Source: Sulfitobacter sp. BSw21498 | Lineage (GTDB): Bacteria; Pseudomonadota; Alphaproteobacteria; Rhodobacterales; Rhodobacteraceae | Assembly (NCBI RefSeq): GCF_006064855.1 | Contig: NZ_CP040753.1 | Coordinates: 1,240,001-1,304,000, forward strand | DNA: 64,000 bases | Reading direction: 5' to 3' | Shown here: one piece after another, positions 43,501-52,936 of the stretch | Layout of the letters: the number at the start of each line of letters is the position of its first letter | Position numbering within the stretch: position 1 is the first letter of the stretch | Position numbers and translations under genes: made by a program | The notes under the pieces: generated by a model | What the model was told of the DNA's origin: nothing | Seen by the model: only the letters and a program-made list of their open reading frames with translations | Databases searched by the model: none

Positions 43501-45252
43501 GTGTCTGGCAACCTTATGCCTAATGATGCTTTTCCCGGTGGAAACGATGAACTGCGAAAGATTCGGAATAGCACAAGCAGTCTGTATTTTTCGGTCGGGT
43601 TTTTCAGCCTGTTTGGAAATCTGCTGATGTTAACCGGACCATTGTATATGCTGCAGGTCTACGACCGTGTGCTCGGTTCCGGCTCGGAAGAAACACTAAT
43701 TGCGTTGTCGCTGTTGTTGCTATTTTTATATGGGGTAATGGGGTTACTGGACTACGTCCGCGGTAGAATAATGGCCCGCGTTGGTGCGCGGTTTCAATTT
43801 GCCTTGGATGGACGGATATTCGATGCGGTCGTGCGTAAATCTGCCGTTGCTCCGGATACCAAAACCAGTGCTGCGCTGCAAGATCTTGAATCTGTGCAAC
43901 GGTTGATCATGTCGCCGGTCATGATGGTAGCATTCGATTTGCCATGGAGCCCGATATTTTTCGCAGCTATTTTTATTTTTCACCCGATTTTGGGGTGGCT
44001 TGCTGTAATCGGTGCCTTCAGCTTGGTAGTGATCACTGTAGCCAACCAAATATTGTCTCGTCGTCCACAAGCTAAAGCTGCAGCTGAGGGTCAAATGGCA
44101 CGAGCCTTTTCTGATCAGATCAGGATCGAGGCTGAGATGGTGCAAGCCATGGGCATGCGTGACGCAGCCTTTAAGCGGTGGCGCTATCCCAGAGGCGGCG
44201 CACTGGAAGCACAGCTTCGAACAACTGACATTAGCGGGACATTCACATCGATCACAAAGACACTTCGGCTATTTCTGCAATCAGCGATGCTTGGTATGGG
44301 TGCTTGGCTAGTCCTTCAAAACGAAATGACTGCAGGCGGGATGATCGCGGGATCTATCCTATTGGGGCGCGCGCTTGCACCTGTCGAATTGGCACTTGGT
44401 CAATGGCAAGTTGCACAGCGAGCCCGCACCGGATGGAGAAATATTGCGCAATTGCTTGACGCAGTCGCCCCTGAGGAGCCTAAGACAGCTCTTCCAAAGC
44501 CTAGGGCACATCTGACGGTTCGTGCGTTAGTTATCGCCCCGCCAGGTGAAAAACTTCCCGCACTGAAGTCGGTTAGCTTCACTCTTGAGCCAGGCCAGGC
44601 TGTCGGCGTGATCGGGGCATCCGGATCAGGTAAATCCACACTGGCCCGCGCACTGACAGGAGTATGGCAACCTTCAAGTGGATCAATCCGCTTAGATGGT
44701 GCGGCGCTCGACCAATATGGATCCGAGATATTAGGTTTACATGTCGGATACCTACCCCAACGGGTTCAATTATTTGATGGTACGGTCGCCGAGAATATAG
44801 CTCGGCTTTCAACCCAACCTGATACCGAAAAAGTAATTTCTGCTGCAAAACGCGCCGCCGCTCACGAGATGATCCTTGGGCTGCCTCGAGGCTATGACAC
44901 GGTTATTAAAGCCGGCCAAATACGCCTTTCAGGGGGACAAATGCAACGGATCGGCCTCGCGCGCGCGCTGTATAGCGACCCCGTAATTGTAGTACTTGAC
45001 GAACCCAATTCCAATCTCGACAACTCAGGGTCGCTAGCGTTGAATCACTCCATTTGCCAGATGAAAGCAGAGAACCGGTCTGTCCTGATTATGGCGCATC
45101 GGCCCGCAGCTATCCAGCAATGTGATCGCTTACTAGTCCTCGAAGGCGGCGCAAGAGTGGCCTTTGGGCCTAGAGAGGAGGTTCTGGCGGAATTGGTAAA
45201 AAACCACACCCAAATTCAAGCGGCACCCAAACCAACTAGGGCTGTGCGTTGA
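43501..45252 (+). CDS. Type I secretion ABC transporter (PrtD-like permease/ATPase)
   Basis: A 583-residue fused exporter. Six helices occupy residues about 25-300 (SVGFFSLFGNLLMLTGPLYM, TLIALSLLLLFLYGVMGLLD and others). The ATPase has Walker A GASGSGKST, signature LSGGQMQRIGLARAL and Walker B VIVVLDEPNSNLD; the H-loop reads MAHRP. There is no N-terminal C39 peptidase or CLD domain, which fits the PrtD group that exports RTX proteins with an uncleaved C-terminal signal. Start is a GTG at 43501, or ATG at 43516. The stop overlaps the next gene (TTGA). Confidence 0.93.
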   Translation: MSGNLMPNDAFPGGNDELRKIRNSTSSLYFSVGFFSLFGNLLMLTGPLYMLQVYDRVLGSGSEETLIALSLLLLFLYGVMGLLDYVRGRIMARVGARFQFALDGRIFDAVVRKSAVAPDTKTSAALQDLESVQRLIMSPVMMVAFDLPWSPIFFAAIFIFHPILGWLAVIGAFSLVVITVANQILSRRPQAKAAAEGQMARAFSDQIRIEAEMVQAMGMRDAAFKRWRYPRGGALEAQLRTTDISGTFTSITKTLRLFLQSAMLGMGAWLVLQNEMTAGGMIAGSILLGRALAPVELALGQWQVAQRARTGWRNIAQLLDAVAPEEPKTALPKPRAHLTVRALVIAPPGEKLPALKSVSFTLEPGQAVGVIGASGSGKSTLARALTGVWQPSSGSIRLDGAALDQYGSEILGLHVGYLPQRVQLFDGTVAENIARLSTQPDTEKVISAAKRAAAHEMILGLPRGYDTVIKAGQIRLSGGQMQRIGLARALYSDPVIVVLDEPNSNLDNSGSLALNHSICQMKAENRSVLIMAHRPAAIQQCDRLLVLEGGARVAFGPREEVLAELVKNHTQIQAAPKPTRAVR

Positions 45253-46559
45253 GCGTTTCGGGGTCGCAGCCGTTTTCGACGTTTCGTATTGTTGCAGTAG
45301 GCTATATTGCGCTGTTCGCGCTTCTCGGCGGTTTTGCTATGTGGGCCATGTCGTCTCAGATCGCTGGGGCAATTGTTGCTCCCGGCAAGATCAAAGTGGA
45401 CGGCGACCGACAGATTGTACAACACGAAATTGGTGGCGTGGTCTTGGAAATACTTGTTGATGACGGTGACATAGTGCGCGCCGGTGATCTGCTGTTCAGA
45501 CTGGAGCCGCAGCAACTCTTATCTCGTTTGAATATCGTCGAGGGTCAACTTTACGGATTAATGGCGCGCCGCGGGCGTTTAGAGGCAGAGCGCGACAGTC
45601 TGGGCCGGATTAAATTCGGGAAAGCGCTGAAGGCCGCAGCTAACAACAATAAGGACCTGATAGAGCTAATGGAGGGACAGTCGAACCTACTTGCGGCGCG
45701 TCTGGCCACCGTTGCCCGACGTACCGAGCATCTAAACAAACGTAGCGATCAGGTCGCCTCGCAGATCACAGGCATCGAGGCACAAAGTGTAGCGCTCGAG
45801 CGTCAGTTAGCGCTACTAGAAGAAGAGCTAGCCGGCCAGAAGTTCTTGTTAAAGCGTGGATTATCAAAGGTGACAGCCTTTTCAAAGCTTCAGCGTGAAA
45901 AAGCCAATCTGCAGGGTCAGATTGGCCAACTCATAGCGTCGAAAGCTCAAGCTGAACAACGGATAACTGAAATCGGCATTGAAGTACTAATGCTGAGAAC
46001 CAATATGCGTGAGGAAGCTATCTCAAGCCTGCGTGATCTACGCGATCGCGAAACAGAACTGGTTGAGAAGCGTCTCGCGCTTAAGGCTGAAATTGAAAGG
46101 TTGGATATTCGCGCACCTGTGTCGGGCATCGTTTATGAATTGCTCGTACAGACGCCGAACTCGGTCGTAAAATCCGCCGAGCCATTGATGCATCTTGTGC
46201 CACAAGACCGCCCGCTGGTGATCGTCGCGCGCGTTATGCCCACACAAGTGGATCAGATTAACGTGGGCCAAGTCGTAAACCTACGCATGACTGCGCTCGA
46301 TCAGCGCTCTACGCCTGAATTGGAAGGAGAGATTTTACGGATTTCGCCAGATGCGGTGGATGATTCATTCACCGGGGAAACCTATTTTAGCACAGAAATT
46401 GCGTTTGTTCGTGGCGAGCTAGATAGGCTGCCAGTAGGGACGATTTTACTGCCGGGCATGCCGGTGGAGGCGTTTATTAGAACCGCTGACAGGACACCGC
46501 TTTCTTATCTGCTGAAACCGTTAACTGATTACTTTTCGCGCGCGTTCCGGGAAAACTGA
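45249..46559 (+). CDS. Type I secretion membrane fusion protein (HlyD/PrtE-like)
   Basis: A 436-residue adaptor with one N-terminal helix (IVAVGYIALFALLGGFAMWA), a split lipoyl domain (GKIKVDGDRQIVQHEIGGVV and IRAPVSGIVYELLV), a long coiled-coil hairpin (about residues 90-280) and a beta-barrel end. It bridges the inner-membrane ABC exporter and the outer-membrane TolC channel, whose gene is not in the window. Translation begins at a TTG overlapping the exporter's stop. Together the two form an island-borne secretion unit for the RTX protein encoded about 1.8 kb downstream. Confidence 0.93.
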   Translation: MSVSGSQPFSTFRIVAVGYIALFALLGGFAMWAMSSQIAGAIVAPGKIKVDGDRQIVQHEIGGVVLEILVDDGDIVRAGDLLFRLEPQQLLSRLNIVEGQLYGLMARRGRLEAERDSLGRIKFGKALKAAANNNKDLIELMEGQSNLLAARLATVARRTEHLNKRSDQVASQITGIEAQSVALERQLALLEEELAGQKFLLKRGLSKVTAFSKLQREKANLQGQIGQLIASKAQAEQRITEIGIEVLMLRTNMREEAISSLRDLRDRETELVEKRLALKAEIERLDIRAPVSGIVYELLVQTPNSVVKSAEPLMHLVPQDRPLVIVARVMPTQVDQINVGQVVNLRMTALDQRSTPELEGEILRISPDAVDDSFTGETYFSTEIAFVRGELDRLPVGTILLPGMPVEAFIRTADRTPLSYLLKPLTDYFSRAFREN

Positions 46560-47288
46560 AAAGACTGTTTGATGTATCAATACTACTCGCTGTGCCCCCA
46601 AAAGCCCACGTTTATAACTAGTGTTTTCCGCTAGATTCTCCTTAGCTGAAGAAGAATCGGAAACGCATGAAGGCATCGAAGTTCGCGGAAGTTAATCGCC
46701 TCGGTTTTGCCGGAAACTGTTAAGTTTCCTTAAGCGAATTTATCGGATTTGATCATGTTTACATTGAACGCATCCCAAGCTTCCATTGGTGCAATGTGAG
46801 TAGCCCCTAGTTTCCCAGTCATCTTCATGGTTTATATTATGGTGTCTGTTCTCGAAGTCGACGGGCGACAATGCGCAGCCGCTTCGGGTTAAACAGCTTC
46901 ATGCTGCTGACACACGTCAATAGTCTTTTCGCCAGCTTACGGTTCCTTGATAATTGCTATGATCTGTTTGTCTGTGACTAATGGCTTCATTAGTCTGTTC
47001 TTTTGTAGGCCGGAGCCTACACAATTTTTGAAGGAATTTTTGAGGCTCACGGCATGCGTGCTCGATCTGAAATCTAGGTCTCAACACGGAACACGCATGG
47101 TGAAATTTTTTAATAGTAGTTTTGATTTGATAAGTTTAGTGAGTGACTGCTCTCACCAAGTTCATATTAGCACGCCTATTATACTATATGGTTAACGGGA
47201 TATGAGTTGAGTGAACCGCCCCTTGTTTGCCGGAGACCCAGAAGTAACGATGCTGGGTTTGACCGAGTCGCAATTGAATCCTCTATTA
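46560..47288. other. Insertion-sequence debris between secretion genes and IS3 remnants
   Basis: No intact gene. At 46667 a frame opens MKASKFAEV, the usual first residues of an IS3-type OrfA, then degenerates. On the minus strand from 46990 a second OrfA-like start (MKPLVTDKQIIAIIKE, then a stop, then AGEKTIDVCQQHEA) is seen. Both look like ends of dead IS3 copies. An 82-codon frame at 46947-47195 is AT-rich chance sequence. Confidence 0.6.
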
Positions 47289-47520
47289 TTAGCTAGCTCT
47301 GTTCAGGTATTGGTCTTCCTTTGACCGATTAGCATATTCCGCTGGCGTCAGGCCAGCGAGGCTTGTGTGCTGGCGGTGATGGTTAAAGTCATTGCGCCAT
47401 GCCGCGATTAGACGGCGGGCGTGATGCCGGCTGTCGAACAGATGCTCGTCCAGACATTCATCCCTCATCTTACCGTTGAAGCTTTCGACAAAGCCTTTTT
47501 GCATGGGCTTGCGAGTGCGC
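47289..47520 (-). pseudogene. IS3-family transposase, C-terminal fragment (leftward)
   Basis: The frame reads KPMQKGFVESFNGKMRDECL, then RLIAAWRNDFNHHRQHTSLAG and TPAEYANRSK: the end of an OrfB with its catalytic Glu in VESFNG. Upstream the open frame continues into unrelated sequence, so the N-terminal two thirds are gone. Confidence 0.82.
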
Positions 47521-47692
47521 CCCATCACAGTCACAGTCCTGTCCCCTTGGATCGGTGCTTGGGCATTCTTAGCAAAGACGGCATCATGAAGACCCCACAT
47601 CCAGCTATTAGCGGCATCGCCACGCACATGGCCAGCCACGTCGCTGTTGGATTGATACGCAAGACAACCGAACCGTTCGCGGCGAACGGCTT
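47521..47692. other. Unassigned insertion-sequence-like fragment
   Basis: The stretch between two opposed transposase tails codes, on the minus strand, for pieces such as HVRGDAANSWMWGLHDAVFA. I cannot assign it to an IS family. It is probably the edge of a further element. Confidence 0.35.
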
Positions 47693-47827
47693 GGGCAATA
47701 CATCTTCGAAACCATTGAGGAGGCACAAGACCAAGCAACTGAATGGCTCTGGACTTACAACAACGAGCGACCCAACATGGGTATCGGCGGCATGACACCC
47801 GCCATGAAACTGAAAACAACCGCCTGA
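47693..47827 (+). pseudogene. IS3-family transposase, C-terminal fragment (rightward)
   Basis: The frame reads GQYIFETIEEAQDQATEWLW, then TYNNERPNMGIGGMTPAMKL and a TGA. This is a typical IS3-type OrfB tail. The following GGACCCCGTTAAAAATGG looks like an IS terminus. Confidence 0.8.
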
Positions 47828-47897
47828 ATTCTACGGCTGGACCCCGTTAAAAATGGGGGGATTACCATAGGAGCTTCGGGGCGCTGGCAGTGAAGAT

Positions 47898-48070
47898 GAG
47901 TGGCTTGTTCAAAGCAGAACTGATCCTCAGATACCGTCGAATGGGAAACCCTCAAACGGGTTAATTGGTTCAACAACCGCCGCCTGCTTGAACCTCTCGA
48001 ATATATCACACCGACGGTAGTTGAGGAGGCGTTTTATACAGACATGAACACGCTCGATAAAATCGTCTAA
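47898..48070 (+). pseudogene. Another IS3-family transposase C-terminal fragment
   Basis: SGLFKAEL is followed by a frameshift and then DTVEWETLKRVNWFNNRRLL and EPLEYITPTVVEEAFY up to a TAA. This is the end of an IS3-type OrfB. The sequence after it, GTAAAACCGGGGCGGTTCA, resembles the terminus GTAAACCCGGGGCGGTTCA found at about 52,992-53,010. Confidence 0.8.
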
Positions 48071-48320
48071 GAAGAACTTGACAGCCTCCTGTAAAACCGG
48101 GGCGGTTCAGGGTGGTGGGCCACGTGAACACCTGTATTCACTGCAAAGACCAAAACGATCTTGGCAGATCGACGCCCTAGCGGGTGAGATTTTACACCAT
48201 CAAACCCCTAAACAAATGTAAAATTATAGTATTTCTGCACATTACGAACACAATCAGGAGGAATTGCCGACAAATTTCCGGCAGAATACAGACGCAACCT
48301 TCAAGCAGAGGAGATTGCAG
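48071..48320. other. Upstream region of the RTX glycosidase gene
   Basis: An IS end is followed by an AT-rich tract (near 48,205-48,250) likely to hold the promoter. A TTG start at 48264 is possible but its Shine-Dalgarno (AGGAGGA) is only one base away; the ATG at 48321 with AGAGGAG seven bases upstream is better. Confidence 0.45.
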
Positions 48321-51275
48321 ATGAAGAATTTCACCGTAATTGAAACAGATAGTTTTTCTAAGGATGTTGTAAGTGAAGCTATGTTCGGCACGAACTTCGT
48401 AACAACATACGATTATGAATTCTTTAGCGACGAGAATCTTCTGTCTGTTCTGAAGGAAACTGGAACCACCAACTTAAGATTCCCTGGGGGAAGTGTAACT
48501 GAAAGTGTTTTCACAGATGTATCATTTAATACAGGTATTTGGGACGCAACGTCATATGTCGATGAGAATGGGGCGGATAAAAATCTCGTTTCTCTGAGTA
48601 AGTTTTTTTCGGTAGCGTCTGAAGTAGACGCTCAGGTACAGCTAGTAATTCCAACCCGCGTGGGTTTCACAACCTCTGCGGGGGACGCCGTACTAGATGG
48701 AACGTACGGGAGCCGTACAGATCTTGACCCAGCCTATCTTGAAAATGTCAAAAGGTACATTGAGCAGGCTCAATACCTAGCAGAACAAAAAGAAGTAACA
48801 ATATCAAAATTCGAAATTGGAAACGAATTTTGGGGAAGCGGAATAATGACTGCTTCCGAGTACGGAGTATTGGCGGCAAAATTAACAGTATTTTTGCATG
48901 AAAGCTATCCAGATATCGGTTCGATTGCTCAAATCACTTGTGGGGCGAATAGATATAGCCCAAGTAGCGATCGCGACGTATTTCTCAAGCCTGACCTTGA
49001 AGGAGGCTATGATATTGTCATGCTTAACGAGCATGAGGGCGAGGTTCCAAATGACTGGATTAGAAAGACACTTCCTGGACAAGGATCCGCGACTGATCAA
49101 ACAAAACAAATTGCAGACCAATTTATAAATTACGAAAATTCTATCGATATCCTATCAGGAATCGTGGATCACGTTTATTTCGATGGAGGATTCGCAGAAA
49201 TCGATGAACAACGAAACTATGCTCTTTCATATGTGCCTGAAACGTTCAAGGCTCATATAAGCTCGAATGAATTGGAGTACTTTATTAGCGAGTGGGGTCC
49301 GAGAAATATTCGTTCGGATGATCGTAGTTTAAACGCCGGTAACTCAAGCGGTTTGCAATATGCACATAGTACGGTGGAGGCTTTCTTTGAGATGGCCTCA
49401 TTTGGAGTTGATGGTGCAAATTTTTGGCCGACAACATTCGGATACCCCTCCGCTCTATATAGAACCTTAATAAACAGCGTAGATGAGAGCCTGACATTTG
49501 GGGGGGTCGCATTTTCGTGGCTTTCACAAGCAGCAATAAACAAAAAGCCACTATTCGATTTTGAAATCGACGGTCAGATTGATATTCATGGCTTTGAGAG
49601 CGGTGGTTCCATGTCGATTTTTGCGGCCGAAAGAAGCGGCAATCGTGATGAAGTCGTTAGCTTGAATCTTGGTGATTTCGCACCCACCTCTTCCTATTTC
49701 ACGATGATATCAACCATGAATAGCGATGATGGAGAAGCGACTAGCGATATGTCATCGCCTGTTATCTCCTACCTATCTGACGAGAAAGATCTGGATGACA
49801 CCATTTCGTTCCAGCTCAAGGCGTGGGATCTGGTTTGGCTGGAACTACAATATATTACAGATGGGAATGATACGATCAGCGGAGGGATTGCCGATGATCG
49901 TATAAGAGGCGGTGGTGGAAATGATCAGCTATCGGGTGCCGATGGGGATGATACGGTTCGTGGTGAATTGGGACATGATATTCTCGAAGGGGGTAGCGGA
50001 AACGACCTTCTAAATGGCGGATGGGGGCATGACCAATTGGCCGGGGGGTTAGGGAACGATGTTCTTATCGGTGGTCAGAACGATGACTTCCTTTCTGGGG
50101 GAAATGGATCGGACACTCTGCGTGACGGCACCGGTCGCGATACACTGACCGGCGGTCAAGGCGCAGATTATTTTGTCCTTAGCTTGGACGGTGAAAGTGA
50201 TACCATAAGTGACTTCTCTAGCACTGAAGACTATATCGATATATCTGAGTGGGAGGGTACGGGTAGTCCCTTAGGCTTATTGCATGAAGTCACATCAGAT
50301 GGATGCGTTTTAAGTTCAAACGATGAACTTTTAATCGTACGCTCTATTGATTTTAAGCCCCTAAACTTTGAAGATATTAAATTTCTCGGGGATATCAAGG
50401 TTGACACACTGGAGACCTATCCACCGAGTTTACATGGTGATGACAGCATACGGGGAGACGCAACTAACGATGAGCTAAAGGGCTATGCCGGCGCTGACGT
50501 TATAGAAGGCGGAAATGGTGACGATACCATTTGGGGGGGCAATGGCTGGGATATTCTTAAAGGAAATTCGGAGAATGATGTGATATATGGCGGTGATGGG
50601 TACGACACCATTAGCGGTGGTGAGCAAAACGATATACTTTACGGAAATTTCGGTATGGATATTATTTATGGAGATGAAGGTGACGACGAAATTTTCGGCG
50701 GGTCGCATTCGGACGTAATATCCGGTGGGACTGGCAATGATACTCTTGAAGGAGGAGCTGGCGCAGATACCATATTTGGTGGTGCAAACAATGACTACAT
50801 GTATGGGAAAGCTGGTTCTGATATTTTAGAAGGCGGAATGGGAAGTGACTACATCTACGGGGGAATTAATAATGACATTATCACCGGGGGCTCGGGGGAC
50901 GACACAATGCATGGTGGAAACGGATCGGATCTCCTTGAAGGTGGAAACGGTCAAGACCTTTTAAAGGGAAATTCAGGTCAAGATACCCTTGATGGGGGGG
51001 CCGGATCAGATATCCTCTTAGGAGGAATTGGTGCCGATACATTTATTTTTAGTAGTGGGTTTGATCGGATAGTTGATTTTCAGAATAATATAGACAGCTT
51101 AGTTATTGATCAAAGCATGCTGGGAGCAGACGGAATTACGGTTAAGAATTTGGGCTTTTTTGACGTTTCTGAAGGTACTGATAGCCTCCACTTAGATTTT
51201 GGATCAGGTAACTATTTAGTAATAGATGACATTCATGATCTTTCTATTATTCTGGACGATATATCTTTCATATGA
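48321..51275 (+). CDS. Secreted RTX-repeat protein with clan GH-A-like glycosidase domain
   Basis: A 984-residue protein. Residues about 10-420 look like a TIM-barrel glycosidase of clan GH-A: the acid/base candidate is Glu169 in FEIGNEFWG and the nucleophile candidate Glu324 in EYFISEWGP; NLRFPGGS near the start also fits GH51/GH39/GH79-like enzymes. A beta-sandwich-like part follows (about 420-510). Two blocks of calcium-binding RTX nonapeptides (GGxGxDxLx) occupy about 515-620 and 706-915, separated by a non-repeat segment. The C-terminus is hydrophobic (DLSIILDDISFI), fitting a type I secretion signal. There is no N-terminal signal peptide. The exporter pair lies just upstream. Confidence 0.85.
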   Translation: MKNFTVIETDSFSKDVVSEAMFGTNFVTTYDYEFFSDENLLSVLKETGTTNLRFPGGSVTESVFTDVSFNTGIWDATSYVDENGADKNLVSLSKFFSVASEVDAQVQLVIPTRVGFTTSAGDAVLDGTYGSRTDLDPAYLENVKRYIEQAQYLAEQKEVTISKFEIGNEFWGSGIMTASEYGVLAAKLTVFLHESYPDIGSIAQITCGANRYSPSSDRDVFLKPDLEGGYDIVMLNEHEGEVPNDWIRKTLPGQGSATDQTKQIADQFINYENSIDILSGIVDHVYFDGGFAEIDEQRNYALSYVPETFKAHISSNELEYFISEWGPRNIRSDDRSLNAGNSSGLQYAHSTVEAFFEMASFGVDGANFWPTTFGYPSALYRTLINSVDESLTFGGVAFSWLSQAAINKKPLFDFEIDGQIDIHGFESGGSMSIFAAERSGNRDEVVSLNLGDFAPTSSYFTMISTMNSDDGEATSDMSSPVISYLSDEKDLDDTISFQLKAWDLVWLELQYITDGNDTISGGIADDRIRGGGGNDQLSGADGDDTVRGELGHDILEGGSGNDLLNGGWGHDQLAGGLGNDVLIGGQNDDFLSGGNGSDTLRDGTGRDTLTGGQGADYFVLSLDGESDTISDFSSTEDYIDISEWEGTGSPLGLLHEVTSDGCVLSSNDELLIVRSIDFKPLNFEDIKFLGDIKVDTLETYPPSLHGDDSIRGDATNDELKGYAGADVIEGGNGDDTIWGGNGWDILKGNSENDVIYGGDGYDTISGGEQNDILYGNFGMDIIYGDEGDDEIFGGSHSDVISGGTGNDTLEGGAGADTIFGGANNDYMYGKAGSDILEGGMGSDYIYGGINNDIITGGSGDDTMHGGNGSDLLEGGNGQDLLKGNSGQDTLDGGAGSDILLGGIGADTFIFSSGFDRIVDFQNNIDSLVIDQSMLGADGITVKNLGFFDVSEGTDSLHLDFGSGNYLVIDDIHDLSIILDDISFI

Positions 51276-51352
51276 GTTATTCGGATACAGTTTAGCTGTA
51301 TACTCTGAATAGCCCCTGAGAGTGTCCGATTGAGGTGCCCCTAGCAACTGTA
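51276..51352. other. Downstream region of the RTX gene with an imperfect palindrome
   Basis: ATTCGGATACAG and CTGTATACTCTGAAT pair imperfectly around TTTAG just after the stop (51278-51309). It could be a weak terminator. Nothing else is seen. Confidence 0.4.
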
Positions 51353-51481
51353 TTAAATTGCTGGGTTCCACACAACAATTTTGGCGAGCAATGAGTTTGC
51401 CAATACGATCAACTTTCGAGCAACTGCGATGAGAATGACCTTGGGTGGCTTGCCCTTCGCGCGCAATCGTTTTGCAAAGTC
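51353..51481 (-). pseudogene. IS110-family transposase, C-terminal fragment
   Basis: The minus strand encodes DFAKRLRAKGKPPKVILIAV, then ARKLIVLANSLLAK and a TAA stop: the end of an IS110/IS116-type transposase. The rest of the gene is missing; the break lies where another IS terminus begins. Confidence 0.75.
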
Positions 51482-51487
51482 ACTTAG

Positions 51488-51683
51488 GGTCAGGACCCAT
51501 TAAATGATTGAGCTTGTGGCGCTGTCGTGATTCATGACCCCCAGTTTTAGGGGATATGATGAGCACTCTTTATTGGCTGACGGAGACACAAATGCAGCGG
51601 CTTCGACCAAACTTTCCAAAGAGCCGAGGGCGCGCTCGTGTGGATGATCGTCGTGTTTTGAGTGGCATTATTTTCATCAATCG
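51488..51683 (+). pseudogene. IS5/IS427-type element, left end and transposase N-terminus
   Basis: The terminus GGGTCAGGACCCATTAAATG is followed at 51556 by a frame MMSTLYWLTETQMQRLRPNF, then PKSRGRARVDDRRVLSGIIF, as in IS427-group transposases. It is cut off at 51684 by the IS3 copy. Its right part is not found on the other side. Confidence 0.78.
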
Positions 51684-51750
51684 TGACCTGCCCCCCGAAA
51701 CTTCCCTCAGTTTAATGTAGAGTTTGCTCAACCTTCGAAGGAGCAAACAG

Positions 51751-52014
51751 ATGCGACAGAGCCGTTTTACTGAAGCCCAAATTATCGGAATGATCAAAGA
51801 ACAGGAAGCTGGCATGCCGACGGCAGAGGTGTGCCGCAGGCATGGCTTGAGTCCCGCGTCGTTCTACAAGTTCAAAGCCAAATATGGTGGCATGAACGTT
51901 TCTGATACTCATCGCCTTAGATCGCTGGAGGATGAGAACGCCAAGCTGAAGCGCCTTCTGGCGGACACGATGTTGGACAATGTTGTGTTGAAGGATTTGC
52001 TGGGAAAGAACTGA
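51751..52014 (+). CDS. IS3-family transposase OrfA
   Basis: An 87-residue HTH protein starting [20 protein letters not shown], with the helix-turn-helix [20 protein letters not shown] and a leucine-zipper-like end ([20 protein letters not shown]). AAGGAG lies 8 bases upstream. The heptamer GGGAAAG near its end allows a -1 shift into orfB. Confidence 0.92.
   Translation: MRQSRFTEAQIIGMIKEQEAGMPTAEVCRRHGLSPASFYKFKAKYGGMNVSDTHRLRSLEDENAKLKRLLADTMLDNVVLKDLLGKN
52002..52008 (+). other. Programmed -1 frameshift site GGGAAAG
   Basis: In the orfA frame the heptamer is read G-GGA-AAG, the canonical X-XXY-YYZ form, just two codons before the orfA stop. Slipping back one base joins the frame of orfB (GGG-AAA-GAA-CTG), which gives the OrfAB transposase. 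Confidence 0.75.
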
Positions 52015-52025
52015 CGACACCGAAT

Positions 52026-52910
52026 GTGCGACGGGCCGCAGCACGCAAGGCAATGCGAGACCATGATATCTCGCAGCGCCGGGCGTGCAGGCTTGTCGGT
52101 GTCGATCCCAAGACCGTCCGGCGCGATCAGTCACCGGATAATCCAGAAGTTCGCGAAGAGATGAAAGCGATTGCCAGCAAGCGACGGCGCTTTGGCTACC
52201 GCCGGATCGGTGTGCTGCTGGAACGCAAGGGAAGGATCATGAACCACAAGAAACTGTATCGCCTTTATACTGAAGAAAAGCTGGGCGTTAGACGGCGCAG
52301 GGGCCGCAAGCGTGCGCGTGGCTCGCGGACACCAATGCCGGTTGCTTTGCGTCCTGGCGAGCGTTGGTCCTTAGATTTTGTGTCGGATACGTTCGGCGCG
52401 TCACGCAAGTTCCGCATGCTGGCTGTAAACGACGATTGTTGCCGCGAGAACCTCTGCTTGGTGGCTGACACCAGCATCTCGGGCGCTCGTGTCGCGCGGG
52501 AACTTGACGCGCTTGTCCGTATTTATGGAAAGCCTGCCTGCATTGTCAGTGATAACGGCACGGAGTTTACCAGTCGTGCGATCCTAAAATGGGCCGGTGA
52601 TAACGACGTTGATTGGCATTACATCGACCCCGGCAAACCCCAGCAGAATGGCTTCATAGAAAGCTTCAATGGCAGCCTGCGCGACGAGCTGTTGAATGAG
52701 GAAATCTTCGATACGTTGGATGACGCCCGTCGCAAGCTGGCACTCTGGCGATACGACTACAACAACGTCAGGCCGCACTCATCGCTTGGGAACCAAACAC
52801 CGGCAGAAGCTCGTCGAGCGCTTGAGCAATTTGAGGGCTCCGCGCAAGACGCGCTTGCCCAAACTGACGACGAAGAATATGAAACCCAGACCCGCAAACT
52901 CTCGTTATGA
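52026..52910 (+). CDS. IS3-family transposase OrfB (integrase core)
   Basis: A 294-residue catalytic part with all three acidic residues: Asp in [11 protein letters not shown], Asp in [10 protein letters not shown] and Glu in [18 protein letters not shown]. The HTH_21 region ([20 protein letters not shown]) precedes it. The frame begins upstream of the annotated start as [13 protein letters not shown], so it is normally made as a fusion with OrfA by frameshifting. No stop or shift breaks it. Confidence 0.93.
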   Translation: MRRAAARKAMRDHDISQRRACRLVGVDPKTVRRDQSPDNPEVREEMKAIASKRRRFGYRRIGVLLERKGRIMNHKKLYRLYTEEKLGVRRRRGRKRARGSRTPMPVALRPGERWSLDFVSDTFGASRKFRMLAVNDDCCRENLCLVADTSISGARVARELDALVRIYGKPACIVSDNGTEFTSRAILKWAGDNDVDWHYIDPGKPQQNGFIESFNGSLRDELLNEEIFDTLDDARRKLALWRYDYNNVRPHSSLGNQTPAEARRALEQFEGSAQDALAQTDDEEYETQTRKLSL

Positions 52911-52936
52911 ATGAGGGAGCCTCGGGGGGCAGGTCA

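Larger units (their letters stand above)
51684..52936 (+). mobile_element. Intact IS3-family insertion sequence
   Basis: A 1253-bp element with inverted termini TGACCTGCCCCCCGA and TCGGGGGGCAGGTCA and two overlapping-phase genes, orfA and orfB. It is the only IS in the island that seems whole. It interrupts the IS427-type fragment. No clear short target duplication is visible. Confidence 0.9.

Noticed and set aside
46947..47195. 82-codon plus-strand frame
   Set aside because: It overlaps recognisable IS3 OrfA debris on the other strand, has no Shine-Dalgarno and no family features.
49863..51060. Regularly spaced DNA repeats that could suggest a CRISPR or tandem array
   Set aside because: The period is 27 bases in frame and encodes GGxGxDxLx nonapeptides; it is the coding sequence of RTX calcium-binding repeats.
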